DNA from: Candidatus Sumerlaea chitinivorans
Lineage (GTDB): Bacteria > Sumerlaeota > Sumerlaeia > Sumerlaeales > Sumerlaeaceae
DNA: 64,000 bases
Reading direction: 5' to 3'
NCBI GenBank assembly: GCA_003290465.1
Contig: CP030759.1
Coordinates: 598,672-662,671 of the forward strand
Shown here: piece by piece, positions 1 through 8,228 of the stretch
Position numbering within the stretch: the stretch's first letter is position 1
Layout: every line of letters begins with the position of its first letter
Program-made: the position numbers and the translations under genes
The notes under the pieces: model-generated
What the model was told of the DNA's origin: nothing
What the model saw: only the letters and a program-made list of their open reading frames with translations
Databases searched by the model: none

Positions 1-518
1 ATGTCTACGTCCACTCTCGCTGCGCTCAAGTGTACAAGAATGTCCGTCTCGGTCGGTTTTCGATCACGGTAGAGGGGAGCGAGCCGCAGATTGTTGACTT
101 CAAGTTGGAACAGCAGTCGAACGCTCCGCAGCGGTTTTATGTGGGCCGATACAGTGTGGGCGACGACATGCTCGACGTAACCCTGAACACGACTACTGGG
201 AGCGCGGTCTCGATCGTGGGGTTTGAGATTGCGCCGGCGGCAGGCACTGCAACCTCACCAGCGATGCGTTTGCCAGCGCACTGGAAAAAGTCTTTGTTGC
301 GTTATGAAGCTATTGCGGCCGATCCGGGACAGGTGAAACTCGAATACCGTTGCGGCGAGGATCGAGCGGGCAGTATAGTGTGGAGCGACTGGGTAGCCGT
401 GCCACCCAGAGGCATAGAACTCCCTTGTCAGGGACGACTTCTGCAGTGGCGGGTCACCATGAAGCCGGGTGCTCTCGTGCAGCCGATTTTACGAAAGGTC
501 GAGCTCGAATGCAAATAA
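1..518 (+). CDS. C-terminal part of an unrecognised protein (5' end outside window)
   Basis: The reading frame is open from the first complete codon at position 3 to a TAA at 516-518, so this is the 3' end of a longer gene. A GTG at 30 lies in frame, but nothing suggests it is the true start. About 170 residues are visible. They alternate hydrophobic and polar residues in a beta-sandwich-like pattern and end in a segment (LLQWRVTM...QPILRKVELE) that resembles the closing domain of exported beta-propeller or glycan-binding proteins. I cannot name a family. The stop overlaps the start of the TPR gene by 10 bases, so the two are probably co-transcribed and translationally coupled. Function unknown. 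Confidence 0.7.
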   Translation, partial: VYVHSRCAQVYKNVRLGRFSITVEGSEPQIVDFKLEQQSNAPQRFYVGRYSVGDDMLDVTLNTTTGSAVSIVGFEIAPAAGTATSPAMRLPAHWKKSLLRYEAIAADPGQVKLEYRCGEDRAGSIVWSDWVAVPPRGIELPCQGRLLQWRVTMKPGALVQPILRKVELECK

Positions 519-1552
519 AGTGGCTGTGGAAGAATGGCGATTGGCAGCATTTGCGTGCGGTCATTCTGCTTTGGGCTTTTCTTTTCGGGTTTGCCGTGGT
601 GGCACTTGTCATCTTCAACGCCAACGCCTCGCGTTTAGTGAACCATATTGAGTATGTGCGCGCGGGACGTTATCCACGTGCTCTTGTTCTCTACGAGGAA
701 GCTTTTAAGTACGCCGAGAAAGCTCTGCAGAAAATTGGGGGCAAGAGTGACGGCAAAACCGCGAAGCTTTCAGCGGACGATCCAGATGTGAAACGAGCGA
801 TTGAACTCTTCGGCAAAGCCTTCGAACTCGACCCGCGAGATCCGTACGCTCCTGAAATGCGCAAGTACTACGAAGTGTTGGCACATCTCTATGCAGCCAT
901 AGGCAATGAGAACATGGTGGCCAAACTGGGTGCTCGCGGGTTCATTTGTGAGCGCAACTTTCGGGATGCTGAGATTTATGCTGAGTCGGTGACCACACGT
1001 GATCCTCAGGACTATGAGGGGTGGCTGTTGCTTGCGGATGCCCAGTTGCGGGCAAATAAGCTGAGCGAGGCAGAAATGACGATTCGTCGAATGGAGTCCG
1101 CGGGCGCTCCCGCGGCGGTCGTTCACGAGCTGCGTGGGCAGTTGTTTGAAGCCAAAAAGGAAATGAGAAAAGCGATCGCGGAATATCGTTTGTCGCTCGA
1201 AAAGCAGCCCTCCAACCTCGAATTGCGCAAGCGCCTGCAGTGGCTGTTGCAGGGGGATGGGCGTTTGGATGAGGCGCTCACTGTGCTTGAAGAAGGGTTG
1301 CGCTACGGCGGAGATCTCGACCCCAACCTTCTTCATCGAATGGGGCTTCTGTGTTTGGCTAAAGGGGATAATACCCGAGCGGCAAAACTGCTTGAGCAAG
1401 CGGCACGTTTAGAGCCACGTTCAGGCGATATTTGGTTCAATCTCGCACAAGCGTACCAACGTCTGGGAAAAGACGCTCGGGCGAACGATGCTCTTCAAGA
1501 AGCCCTGCGACTCAAACCGGAGCTTCGCCAAGCAGTACTTGGCAAAGAATAG
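509..1552 (+). CDS. Membrane-anchored TPR-repeat protein
   Basis: 347 residues from the ATG at 509, which overlaps the preceding stop. An in-frame extension upstream would run antisense-free but inside the previous gene, so I reject it. Residues about 13-36 form one transmembrane helix (AVILLWAFLFGFAVVALVIF) after a short positively charged stretch. The rest is a soluble domain of helical tetratricopeptide repeats. The last three are the clearest, with the usual pattern of an alanine or glycine and a closing proline (DPNLLHRMGLLCLAKGD, then RSGDIWFNLAQAYQRLGK). Such proteins act as scaffolds at the membrane, often for secretion or polysaccharide assembly. The partner is probably the upstream gene product. 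No enzymatic motif is visible. Confidence 0.8.
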   Translation: MQIKWLWKNGDWQHLRAVILLWAFLFGFAVVALVIFNANASRLVNHIEYVRAGRYPRALVLYEEAFKYAEKALQKIGGKSDGKTAKLSADDPDVKRAIELFGKAFELDPRDPYAPEMRKYYEVLAHLYAAIGNENMVAKLGARGFICERNFRDAEIYAESVTTRDPQDYEGWLLLADAQLRANKLSEAEMTIRRMESAGAPAAVVHELRGQLFEAKKEMRKAIAEYRLSLEKQPSNLELRKRLQWLLQGDGRLDEALTVLEEGLRYGGDLDPNLLHRMGLLCLAKGDNTRAAKLLEQAARLEPRSGDIWFNLAQAYQRLGKDARANDALQEALRLKPELRQAVLGKE

Positions 1553-1608
1553 ATAGGAACGCCCTGCCTCGGACCCACACTGGGGCCTCCACGCGCTGGG
1601 TCCCCAAC

Positions 1609-2427
1609 TTATTTTGCGCGATAGGCTTGGGCCTCGTCGACAAGTCGGCGAAAGAGCGCCAAGTGAGGCGCTTCATCTGTCAACGCCTCAGGATGCCATT
1701 GGACACATAGCCCAAAACCATAATCTTCCAACTCACAGGCTTCAATAATTCCATCCTCCGCACGCGCGCTGATTCTCATCCCTTTTCCCGGCGTCTCAAT
1801 GGCTTGGTGGTGGGAACTATTGGTTTCGAGGGTCGTCGTGCCTACGATGTCCTCGAGGACGGTGCCCGGTTCTACGTGCACAAGGTGTCGAGTGGCGCTT
1901 GGGTGTTGGCGTCGCCCGTGGACGATACTGGTGCTTGTCTGGCTCGCGATATCTTGGATTAAGGATCCCCCCAGCGCTACAGTGATCTCTTGCGCTCCGA
2001 GACAGATTGCGAGAAACGGTTTCTTTGTGGCAAGGATTCGAGAGATCAACTGGAAATCAAATTCCTCACGCTTCTGGGGCATGGGCACCTCAAGTGGATG
2101 AGGGGGCTTCCCGTAGCGCTCGGATCGGATGTCTTGCCCCCCAATAAGCACAAAGCCCTGACAAAGCGCAACATAAGCCTCAAGACTTGAAGTGGTTTCG
2201 ATGGGTGGCAATAGAATCGGGAGGCCGCCCGCCTGCTCAACAGCTCGCACGTAAGTATCGCGTGTGGCGTAGCTGGCGCCGTTCTCATTCTCGAAAACGA
2301 TACTGGTGTTTATCCCAATAATAGGACCTACAGCGCTGGGTTCATCCGCGCTCAAGTTTGTCGTGCTCATCAGTAAGCCACCAAGGAGGATCACGGACAG
2401 CCAAATGTGCAAGAACGATTTCGTCAT
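1609..2427 (-). CDS. Exported peptidase C26 / gamma-glutamyl-GABA hydrolase-like protein
   Basis: Class I glutamine amidotransferase-like hydrolase of the PuuD/C26 group, 272 residues. I chose the ATG at 2427 because it opens a signal peptide (MTKSFLHIWLSVILLGGLL, cleavage near LSA-DEP). A longer frame to 2496 adds only an unlikely hydrophilic leader. The nucleophile sits in FLAICLGAQE (Cys about 142) and the His/Glu pair in QWHPEA near the C-terminus; these form the expected triad. Family members split gamma-glutamyl amide bonds, for example gamma-glutamyl-GABA or peptidoglycan-related gamma-Glu links. The signal peptide is unusual for a PuuD-type enzyme and suggests a periplasmic substrate. 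It lies downstream of serA on the same strand, separated by a likely terminator. The exact substrate is not deducible. Confidence 0.85.
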   Translation of the reverse strand: MTKSFLHIWLSVILLGGLLMSTTNLSADEPSAVGPIIGINTSIVFENENGASYATRDTYVRAVEQAGGLPILLPPIETTSSLEAYVALCQGFVLIGGQDIRSERYGKPPHPLEVPMPQKREEFDFQLISRILATKKPFLAICLGAQEITVALGGSLIQDIASQTSTSIVHGRRQHPSATRHLVHVEPGTVLEDIVGTTTLETNSSHHQAIETPGKGMRISARAEDGIIEACELEDYGFGLCVQWHPEALTDEAPHLALFRRLVDEAQAYRAK

Positions 2428-2524
2428 CGCTCTTTGGTGCGGTTGTGATTTGATCGGGCTTACAACGCAGCGGCTAACCCGGTTATGTGCGTCCATACAG
2501 TAGAGGCCTCTTCAACACAAGTAC

Positions 2525-2564
2525 TAAAAGAGGAGCGGTGAGGAACTTGCAAGCTCCTCACCGC
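2525..2564 (-). terminator. Hairpin terminator after serA
   Basis: Positions 2535-2564 form an inverted repeat with 15-base arms, one A-C mismatch and no spacer (centre CTTGCAAG at 2546-2553). Read on the minus strand it is followed by CTCCTCTTTT, a short U tract, as expected for a rho-independent terminator of serA, whose stop is at 2594. The long fully paired arms could also act as an operator for the next gene. Confidence 0.6.
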
Positions 2565-2593
2565 CGTTATCCGTATTCGGAATCTGGCATGAC

Positions 2594-4183
2594 TCAAATC
2601 ACAATGAGTTTTGCGGTCAAGATGTTCGGTAATTTGGCGAGTTCCTCGAGGACGGATTTTGGCACATCTTGGTCCACGTTGATCACTGTGATAGCGTCGC
2701 GTCCGGGCTCGGTTCGGCCCCATGTCATTTGGGCAATGTTGATCCCGTGCTTGCCCAACAATGTGCCCACGCTTCCAACGATGCCGGGGACGTCGCGGTT
2801 TTCGATCACGATCAGGTTTCCCTCAGGCACAACGTCAAAGCTCTTGCCGTTGAGCACCACGATACGCGGACGTTCTCGTGTGAACAACGTGCCCCCGATG
2901 TAATTTTTCGCCCCGTTTTCGTTTTCGGTTTCGATGGTGATGAGGTTGGCATAACCGTGCAATTCGGTGGATTTGAGCTCGACAACCTCGATGCCGCGGT
3001 CGTGGGCGATAGTAGGCGCGTTGACGAAATTGACTGGAGCGTCGGTGATGGGTTCGAGATATCCAATGAGTGCTGCTGTAGTCACTGGCGCGACAGGGTA
3101 GTCCAACACGCTTCCACTGTAATAGACGCGCAGCGTTTTGATCGGCCCCGGAACGTATTGCGCCATAAATTTGCCCATGCGCCGAGCAAGCTCGATGTAG
3201 GGGCGAAGCTGCTCCAAAATTGCCGGGTCAACCGACGGCGCATTCACCGCGTTGCGAATCACGCGTCCGCTCAGTGCGTCCACAATTTGTTCCGCAACCT
3301 CTTTGGCGACGCCTTCTTGTGCTTCGCTCGTGGAAGCACCGAGGTGGGGTGTGAGCACTACATTGTCCAGTGAGCGGAACGGATGATCGGCCGGCAGTGG
3401 CTCTTGAGTAAACACGTCGAGGGCAGCCCCTGCGATGCGCTTGCTCTTGAGTGCCTCAAGCAATGCATCCTCGTTTATGATGCCGCCTCGAGCGCAGTTG
3501 ATGAGCCTCACCGTCGGTTTCATCATTTCGATCTGTGGACGGTCAATTAGGTTGCGTGTCTGATCGTTGAGTGGGACGTGCACTGTAATGAAATCGGCCT
3601 CTTTACAGATCTCCTCGACAGTTGCTTGGCGGATCCCAAGTTTTTTGACTGTCTCCGACGAGATATAGGGGTCGTAGCCTAACACCTGCATCCCGTAAGC
3701 GAGCGCCCGCTTTGCGACCTCGGTCCCGATGCGGCCCAGCCCGATGACGCCAAGCACCTTGCGGTACAGCTCGACTCCAACAAAGTTTTTCTTTTCCCAC
3801 TTACCCTCGTGCATCGAGCGGTCAGCCTGTGGGATCATTCGGGCAAGCGAGGTCAACATGGCCATGGTGTGCTCGGCGGTAGAAATCGTGTTGCCGCCGG
3901 GAGTGTTCATGACAATGATGCCGAGTTTCGTGGCGGTCGCGACGTCTACATTGTCTAAGCCAACGCCGGCTCGCCCAACCACTTTCAGGCGTTTTCCATT
4001 CTGAAGCACATCGGCAGTTACGTTCGTTCGGCTGCGAATAACGAGTGCATCGTACTCGGAAATCTCTTTCACTAGGTCTTCATGGCTAATCTCTGGTTTG
4101 TAGACGACCTCGAACCCACTGCCCCTGAGGATGGCCAATCCTTCATCGGAGATTTTATCGCTGACCAAGATCCGGATTGTCAT
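2594..4183 (-). CDS. serA: D-3-phosphoglycerate dehydrogenase
   Basis: 529 residues from the ATG at 4183; this start gives the canonical N-terminus MTIRILVSDKISDEGL, and the in-frame upstream extension is spurious. It catalyses NAD-dependent oxidation of 3-phosphoglycerate to 3-phosphohydroxypyruvate, the first step of serine synthesis, in the cytoplasm. Visible parts: a substrate domain; a Rossmann fold with GLGRIG at 148-153; catalytic Arg232 (ARGG), Glu261 and His280 (LTPHLGAS); then an allosteric substrate-binding domain; and a C-terminal ACT domain (VIENRDVPGIVGSVGTLL), which in this family usually mediates serine feedback. The length is typical of the long Bacillus/Mycobacterium type. 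Serine is used by the phosphatidylserine synthase encoded near 52 kb. The gene is transcribed divergently from the NamZ-like gene. Confidence 0.97.
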   Translation of the reverse strand: MTIRILVSDKISDEGLAILRGSGFEVVYKPEISHEDLVKEISEYDALVIRSRTNVTADVLQNGKRLKVVGRAGVGLDNVDVATATKLGIIVMNTPGGNTISTAEHTMAMLTSLARMIPQADRSMHEGKWEKKNFVGVELYRKVLGVIGLGRIGTEVAKRALAYGMQVLGYDPYISSETVKKLGIRQATVEEICKEADFITVHVPLNDQTRNLIDRPQIEMMKPTVRLINCARGGIINEDALLEALKSKRIAGAALDVFTQEPLPADHPFRSLDNVVLTPHLGASTSEAQEGVAKEVAEQIVDALSGRVIRNAVNAPSVDPAILEQLRPYIELARRMGKFMAQYVPGPIKTLRVYYSGSVLDYPVAPVTTAALIGYLEPITDAPVNFVNAPTIAHDRGIEVVELKSTELHGYANLITIETENENGAKNYIGGTLFTRERPRIVVLNGKSFDVVPEGNLIVIENRDVPGIVGSVGTLLGKHGINIAQMTWGRTEPGRDAITVINVDQDVPKSVLEELAKLPNILTAKLIVI

Positions 4184-4380
4184 TGATCTGCACACTCCAC
4201 GCGAAATTTTAGGTGGAAGTTGCTCCACACAATGACTTTTGACTGCACGACCTGTGCGAAGCAATGTAAAGCACAATTCGCCTTGCGCATCAAAACAACA
4301 AGGGGTTTGGTTGGATGGCAAGAAGCCGGGGTAGGAGTGACCGGCATACCGTGTGGGAGCAAATGGAAAGGGGTTCAAGG

Positions 4381-5934
4381 ATGAGCAAAAAATTCTTCCG
4401 ACGTACGATCATCGCTCTGTGTGGGGTGGTGCTTTCGCTTCCAATCTATGCACGCACACTACCGACAACGGCACCTCTCGCGCCCAACGAGGACGAACCG
4501 TATGCCCATCTATTCGGCGACACATCGGTGCCTCCTGATCGCCCGCAGGCACTCTTTTGGGATGAGCTGCCCGAGGGAACAGTAGACGAGGAAAAAGAGA
4601 CGACCGATGCCCGGACTTTCGCGGCTGCACAAGCTGCAAAGGCCGATGCTCTTTCCGCGGCAAGCAACGCAATGTGGCGAGTCCAGCATCCCCAAGCGAT
4701 GCCGTGGACTCCGCCTTCCACAAAGGCGAAAGTCAAAGTCGGGGCAGAGCGCCTTTTTGAAGAAGAGAAGTACCGCCAATTGATTCGCGGCAAGCGTATC
4801 GGACTGATTACCAACCCGACTGGGATCGACTCACGCTTCGTTTCGACGATTGATAAATTTGCAGAAGCACCGGACTGCACCCTCACTGCGCTTTTTGCTC
4901 CTGAGCATGGGGTGCGTGGAGCGCAGGCCGCAGGGGAGCGGGTGGAGACCACAACGGATCCAATCACCGGTGTGATTGTGTACAGTCTTCACGGCCGAGA
5001 TGCGAAGAAGCGGCCCCAAAACAAACCCCGCCCTTCCATGCTCCGAAACGTCGACGTGCTCGTTTACGACATCCAAGATATCGGCAACCGATCCTACACG
5101 TACGTTGGGACGATGAAGCTGTGCATGCAGGCGGCAGCCGAAAACAACAAGGAATTCATCGTACTTGACCGCCCCAATCCCATGGGGGGCAACCTCGTGA
5201 GCGGTAATGTAGCAGATCCCAAATTTGTCACGCTTGTCGGGTGGGCGCCCGTCGCCTACCTGTACGGCCTCACACCCGGCGAAACAGCGATGTGGCTCAA
5301 CGATTACTACAAGATCGGGTGCAAGCTCACCGTCGTGCCCATGAAAGGCTGGAAACGCGAGATGAAGTGGTGGGATACAGGCTTGCCATGGATCCCCACT
5401 TCCACCCACATGCAGGTTCCTGAAGCCTGCTGGTACATTGCGATCACTGGAATGCTTGGCGAGTTGCTGGCTGTCAACGTAGGGGTGGGTTACCCCTATC
5501 CGTTTGCGTATGTTGGGGCACCTTGGATGGATGCGCGACGGCTGGCCGCCGAACTTAATAGTCGGAACCTCCCCGGGCTCTATTTCCGACCAGCGTATTT
5601 CAAGCCCTTTTACTCCGTCTATAAGGACAAACTTTGTGAAGGCGTCCAAATCCATATTCTCGATTTCGACAAGGTGGAACCGGTAGAAGCCGGCATCCAT
5701 CTCATCGAAGCGATTCAGAAACTCTACCCCGAGCAGCGGATTCTTTACGCCGGTGCGGCTGCCACGCCGGCTCGCCAGCGAGCACGAGTTGGGGCATTCA
5801 ATAAGGTCATGGGCACCACTCGAGTGCGGCGCCAATTGCTTGAAGGAAAATCGGCCGAAGAGATCATCCGCGATTGGTCCAAGGAACGGGAGGAATTCCG
5901 CAAGAGCCGCGAACGTTACTTCCTCTACCGTTAG
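4381..5934 (+). CDS. DUF1343 exo-beta-N-acetylmuramidase-like protein (NamZ family)
   Basis: 517 residues, starting at the ATG at 4381 behind a purine-rich GAAAGGGG. An N-terminal signal peptide (FFRRTIIALCGVVLSLPIYA, cleavage after about residue 24) predicts export. About 100 residues of linker precede the DUF1343 domain, which starts near residue 120 at GLITNPTGID. Family signatures are all present: LFAPEHGVRG, YDIQDIGNRSYTY, VLDRPNPMGG and the C-terminal half with VNVGVGYPYPF. Characterised members (NamZ of Bacillus and Tannerella) release N-acetylmuramic acid from peptidoglycan fragments, so a role in murein recycling or scavenging is likely; that is inference from the family. No other muramic-acid catabolic gene is adjacent. 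It is convergent with moaA. Confidence 0.9.
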   Translation: MSKKFFRRTIIALCGVVLSLPIYARTLPTTAPLAPNEDEPYAHLFGDTSVPPDRPQALFWDELPEGTVDEEKETTDARTFAAAQAAKADALSAASNAMWRVQHPQAMPWTPPSTKAKVKVGAERLFEEEKYRQLIRGKRIGLITNPTGIDSRFVSTIDKFAEAPDCTLTALFAPEHGVRGAQAAGERVETTTDPITGVIVYSLHGRDAKKRPQNKPRPSMLRNVDVLVYDIQDIGNRSYTYVGTMKLCMQAAAENNKEFIVLDRPNPMGGNLVSGNVADPKFVTLVGWAPVAYLYGLTPGETAMWLNDYYKIGCKLTVVPMKGWKREMKWWDTGLPWIPTSTHMQVPEACWYIAITGMLGELLAVNVGVGYPYPFAYVGAPWMDARRLAAELNSRNLPGLYFRPAYFKPFYSVYKDKLCEGVQIHILDFDKVEPVEAGIHLIEAIQKLYPEQRILYAGAAATPARQRARVGAFNKVMGTTRVRRQLLEGKSAEEIIRDWSKEREEFRKSRERYFLYR

Positions 5935-5970
5935 CGTGAGAAGCCAACACGGCCTGCTGCTCACATCACC

Positions 5971-7005
5971 TTAACCGCCGAGCCGGTTCATGGTGTAGAA
6001 AGACGAGTACTCGAAGTCGGGCGAGTTGATAAGGTGCTTCTCCGGTTTGCGTGAAATCGCAAAACGCAAGAGATCGCGCAATTCCTCGAGAGTGGCCCCA
6101 CTGCGCAGTGGCTCGCGGAAATCAACTTCTCCGTCTCGCATCAGGCAACCGCGGAGTTTACCGTCGGAAGTTAGCCTCACGCGGTTGCAGCATGCGCAGA
6201 ACTCGTCTGACACAGGAGTGATGAAGCCAATGCAACCTTTTGCGTCGCAGAGGGCAAAGACACGTTCCGGGCCACTGTCGCATGGTCGAGATGGAATAGG
6301 CTCCAAGCGCTCGTAACGCGCAATGAGGCTCTTAATCTCCTGCCAAGGCACAACCTTTGCCCGTTCCCAGCCTTCACGATCTGCGCCAATCGGCATGTAC
6401 TCAATGAACCGAATGTGGAACGGATACGAATGCGTGAGGCGAGCAAAATCCAATAGCTCATCTTCGTTGAAGCCCTTAATAACCACGACGTTGATCTTGA
6501 TGGGAGCAAAGCCAGCGTCGAGTGCAGCTTCAATGCCTTGCCAGACCTGCGCGAACATATCGGCCCCCGTGATCTCGCGAAAGCGATCCGCACGAAGTGT
6601 ATCAAGGCTCACGTTCAGACGGCTGAGCCCAGCGGCCTTCAGTTCACGAGCATAACGTGCAAGGAGCGTCCCGTTCGTCGTCATTGCAAGGTCGCGAATA
6701 CCTTCTACGTGCGCCAGCCGTTCCACGAGTTTCACCAGATCGCGACGGACAAGTGGCTCTCCGCCTGTGATACGAATTTTCGTAATGCCCAGACTTGCTG
6801 CAGCTTGAGCAAACCGCTCAATTTCCTCGTATGTAAGCAAAGAGCTTTGTTCGAACCACTGAACGCTATCGCGTGGCATGCAATAGCTGCACCGAAGATT
6901 ACACCGATCTGTGACAGAAATACGCACATAGGTAATCCGTCTCCCAAACGGATCCACAAGCACGTTTTCTGGTCTTTGGACGTCGTTAGGTTTTGAGCTT
7001 ATCAT
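5971..7005 (-). CDS. moaA: GTP 3',8-cyclase (molybdenum cofactor synthesis)
   Basis: 344-residue radical SAM enzyme that turns GTP into (8S)-3',8-cyclo-7,8-dihydroguanosine 5'-triphosphate, the first step of molybdopterin synthesis. The first 4Fe-4S cluster motif is Cys35-x3-Cys39-x2-Cys42 (RCNLRCSYC). The second, C-terminal cluster is supplied by FCACCNRVRLT and GKLRGCL. GGEPLVRRDL (SAM binding) follows the first cluster. The protein ends in Gly-Gly (NRLGG), the conserved MoaA tail that reaches into the active site. The length is typical. No other moa or moe gene is in the window, so the rest of the pathway lies elsewhere. The gene implies that the host makes at least one molybdoenzyme. Confidence 0.97.
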   Translation of the reverse strand: MISSKPNDVQRPENVLVDPFGRRITYVRISVTDRCNLRCSYCMPRDSVQWFEQSSLLTYEEIERFAQAAASLGITKIRITGGEPLVRRDLVKLVERLAHVEGIRDLAMTTNGTLLARYARELKAAGLSRLNVSLDTLRADRFREITGADMFAQVWQGIEAALDAGFAPIKINVVVIKGFNEDELLDFARLTHSYPFHIRFIEYMPIGADREGWERAKVVPWQEIKSLIARYERLEPIPSRPCDSGPERVFALCDAKGCIGFITPVSDEFCACCNRVRLTSDGKLRGCLMRDGEVDFREPLRSGATLEELRDLLRFAISRKPEKHLINSPDFEYSSFYTMNRLGG

Positions 7006-7363
7006 GGTGGCAACTCTTGATGATCTGCCTGTTTATTGGCCCTACACATCGCAGGTACCTTGATTCGTCTCGCGTAGCCAGCTCCGTTTCAGGCACCGCC
7101 ACTTGTGGCCAACCTCGTATTTATCTGTTTCTCATCGCTCAGCAAATCTGGCTCGGTCAAGGATAATGGCAAATAACTCGCTGCGCCGTAAGGCTCTATC
7201 TGTTCCTAAGCCGCAATACCAAGTTCCCTCAGTTTCTGTAAATCACAAGTTTGCCATTGCGACATTCCGTGTGCCCCACGCGGGAGAGTTTTATGTCTAT
7301 CAGCCGTCAATCCTGATGGCGCAGCCTTAAGGAAACCTCCACGAGTTTTACCTTGCTATCTGC
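7006..7363. other. Intergenic stretch upstream of moaA, no gene recognised
   Basis: 358 bases between two minus-strand genes. I looked for a Moco riboswitch in front of moaA and do not recognise one by eye. A 75-codon TTG-initiated frame on the plus strand has no ribosome binding site and no protein-like composition. A weak purine stretch (AAGAG) precedes the moaA ATG. The rest holds nothing I can support. Confidence 0.5.
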
Positions 7364-8143
7364 CTATGGAACCTCCGCCGCATCGAAGGCGAGGATTCCC
7401 AGATCTGGACTGCCTCCCGGATTCAGCACGACCCCAAACTTCACATACCGCACAAGAGAACGCTTGCCGAGACCCCTGCGGGCGAGTTCTGCTTCTTCAA
7501 GCTCAGCCATTCTGCGAATTGCTTTGGGCGACAGCTCAAAGACATCGTACACCCCTGGTGGCACAGCCCGATTTGCATAATACCTATCCGTCGGGCCCAA
7601 GGCCGCACTGCTCAGAAATGTTTCCGGCGAAGCGGCTGCTACGTACTTGTGGACCACACGCATGTCATACCGAGTCATAATTTGTCGGACAACTTCTGGT
7701 GGGTGCCCCGAGAAGTCTAACTCTCGGACAGTTGTGGGGTTGAGCGACTTAGGCGACTGCGGAGGCATAACGGGGGGTAGATTTGTTGGCAGTTGAGCGA
7801 TGCGCTGTTCAGTGTCCTCACGAATTCGCTGAAGGGAAGCCTGAAGATTACGGCGTTCTTCCTCCAACGCGCTAAGGGTATGTGCATCCGGAACAGGCTT
7901 CGCATCTGGCGGTGTCGGCGTGGCAGGTGGAGGCGTTGGCGGCAATTCTCCTAAAAGTATTGGTGCGGTAGTTTCCGAGACAAGAACTCCGATCCGCTTT
8001 TGCCTTACTATGCGCGGTTTCTCGCTTGGATCAGGCCGGGGGGGGAGAACGACAAAGTACGCTAAGGCGCCACTAATAACACCCCCCACCAATAGAAACC
8101 GCATCGCGGTCAACAACGTGCGTCTTGTCCACCGCAAAGACAT
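7364..8143 (-). CDS. Unrecognised membrane-anchored protein with proline-rich linker
   Basis: 259 residues. It has an N-terminal transmembrane or uncleaved signal segment at residues 12-32 (MRFLLVGGVISGALAYFVVL), then a short basic stretch. A Pro/Thr-rich linker at about 65-85 (PPTPPPATPTPP) leads to a short coiled coil (ALEEERRNLQASLQRIRED) and a C-terminal domain of about 120 residues with TVRELDFSGHPPEVVRQIM and LVRYVKFGVVL. The topology suggests a periplasmic domain held at the inner membrane on a flexible stalk, as in some TonB- or secretin-associated proteins, but I do not recognise the domain. It is downstream of the FAD/Fe-S dehydrogenase on the same strand, 85 bases away. Function unknown. 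Confidence 0.7.
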   Translation of the reverse strand: MSLRWTRRTLLTAMRFLLVGGVISGALAYFVVLPPRPDPSEKPRIVRQKRIGVLVSETTAPILLGELPPTPPPATPTPPDAKPVPDAHTLSALEEERRNLQASLQRIREDTEQRIAQLPTNLPPVMPPQSPKSLNPTTVRELDFSGHPPEVVRQIMTRYDMRVVHKYVAAASPETFLSSAALGPTDRYYANRAVPPGVYDVFELSPKAIRRMAELEEAELARRGLGKRSLVRYVKFGVVLNPGGSPDLGILAFDAAEVP

Positions 8144-8228
8144 TGTACCATTACTTTACCCGCTGTGGGGCAGAATATCGTGGCTCTAACGTAATTTGTG
8201 CCCTAACGCCGGGGAGATTCCACCCCCC

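Noticed and set aside
1571-1603. Inverted repeat GGACCCA ... TGGGTCC between the TPR and C26 genes
   Set aside because: Only seven-base arms with a 19-base loop and no T run, so not supported as a terminator.
4183-4380. TTGACT at 4239 as promoter for the NamZ-like gene
   Set aside because: No acceptable -10 hexamer at 16-19 bases.
7103-7330. 75-codon frame in the gap before moaA
   Set aside because: TTG start, no ribosome binding site, no protein-like composition, and opposite to the flanking genes.
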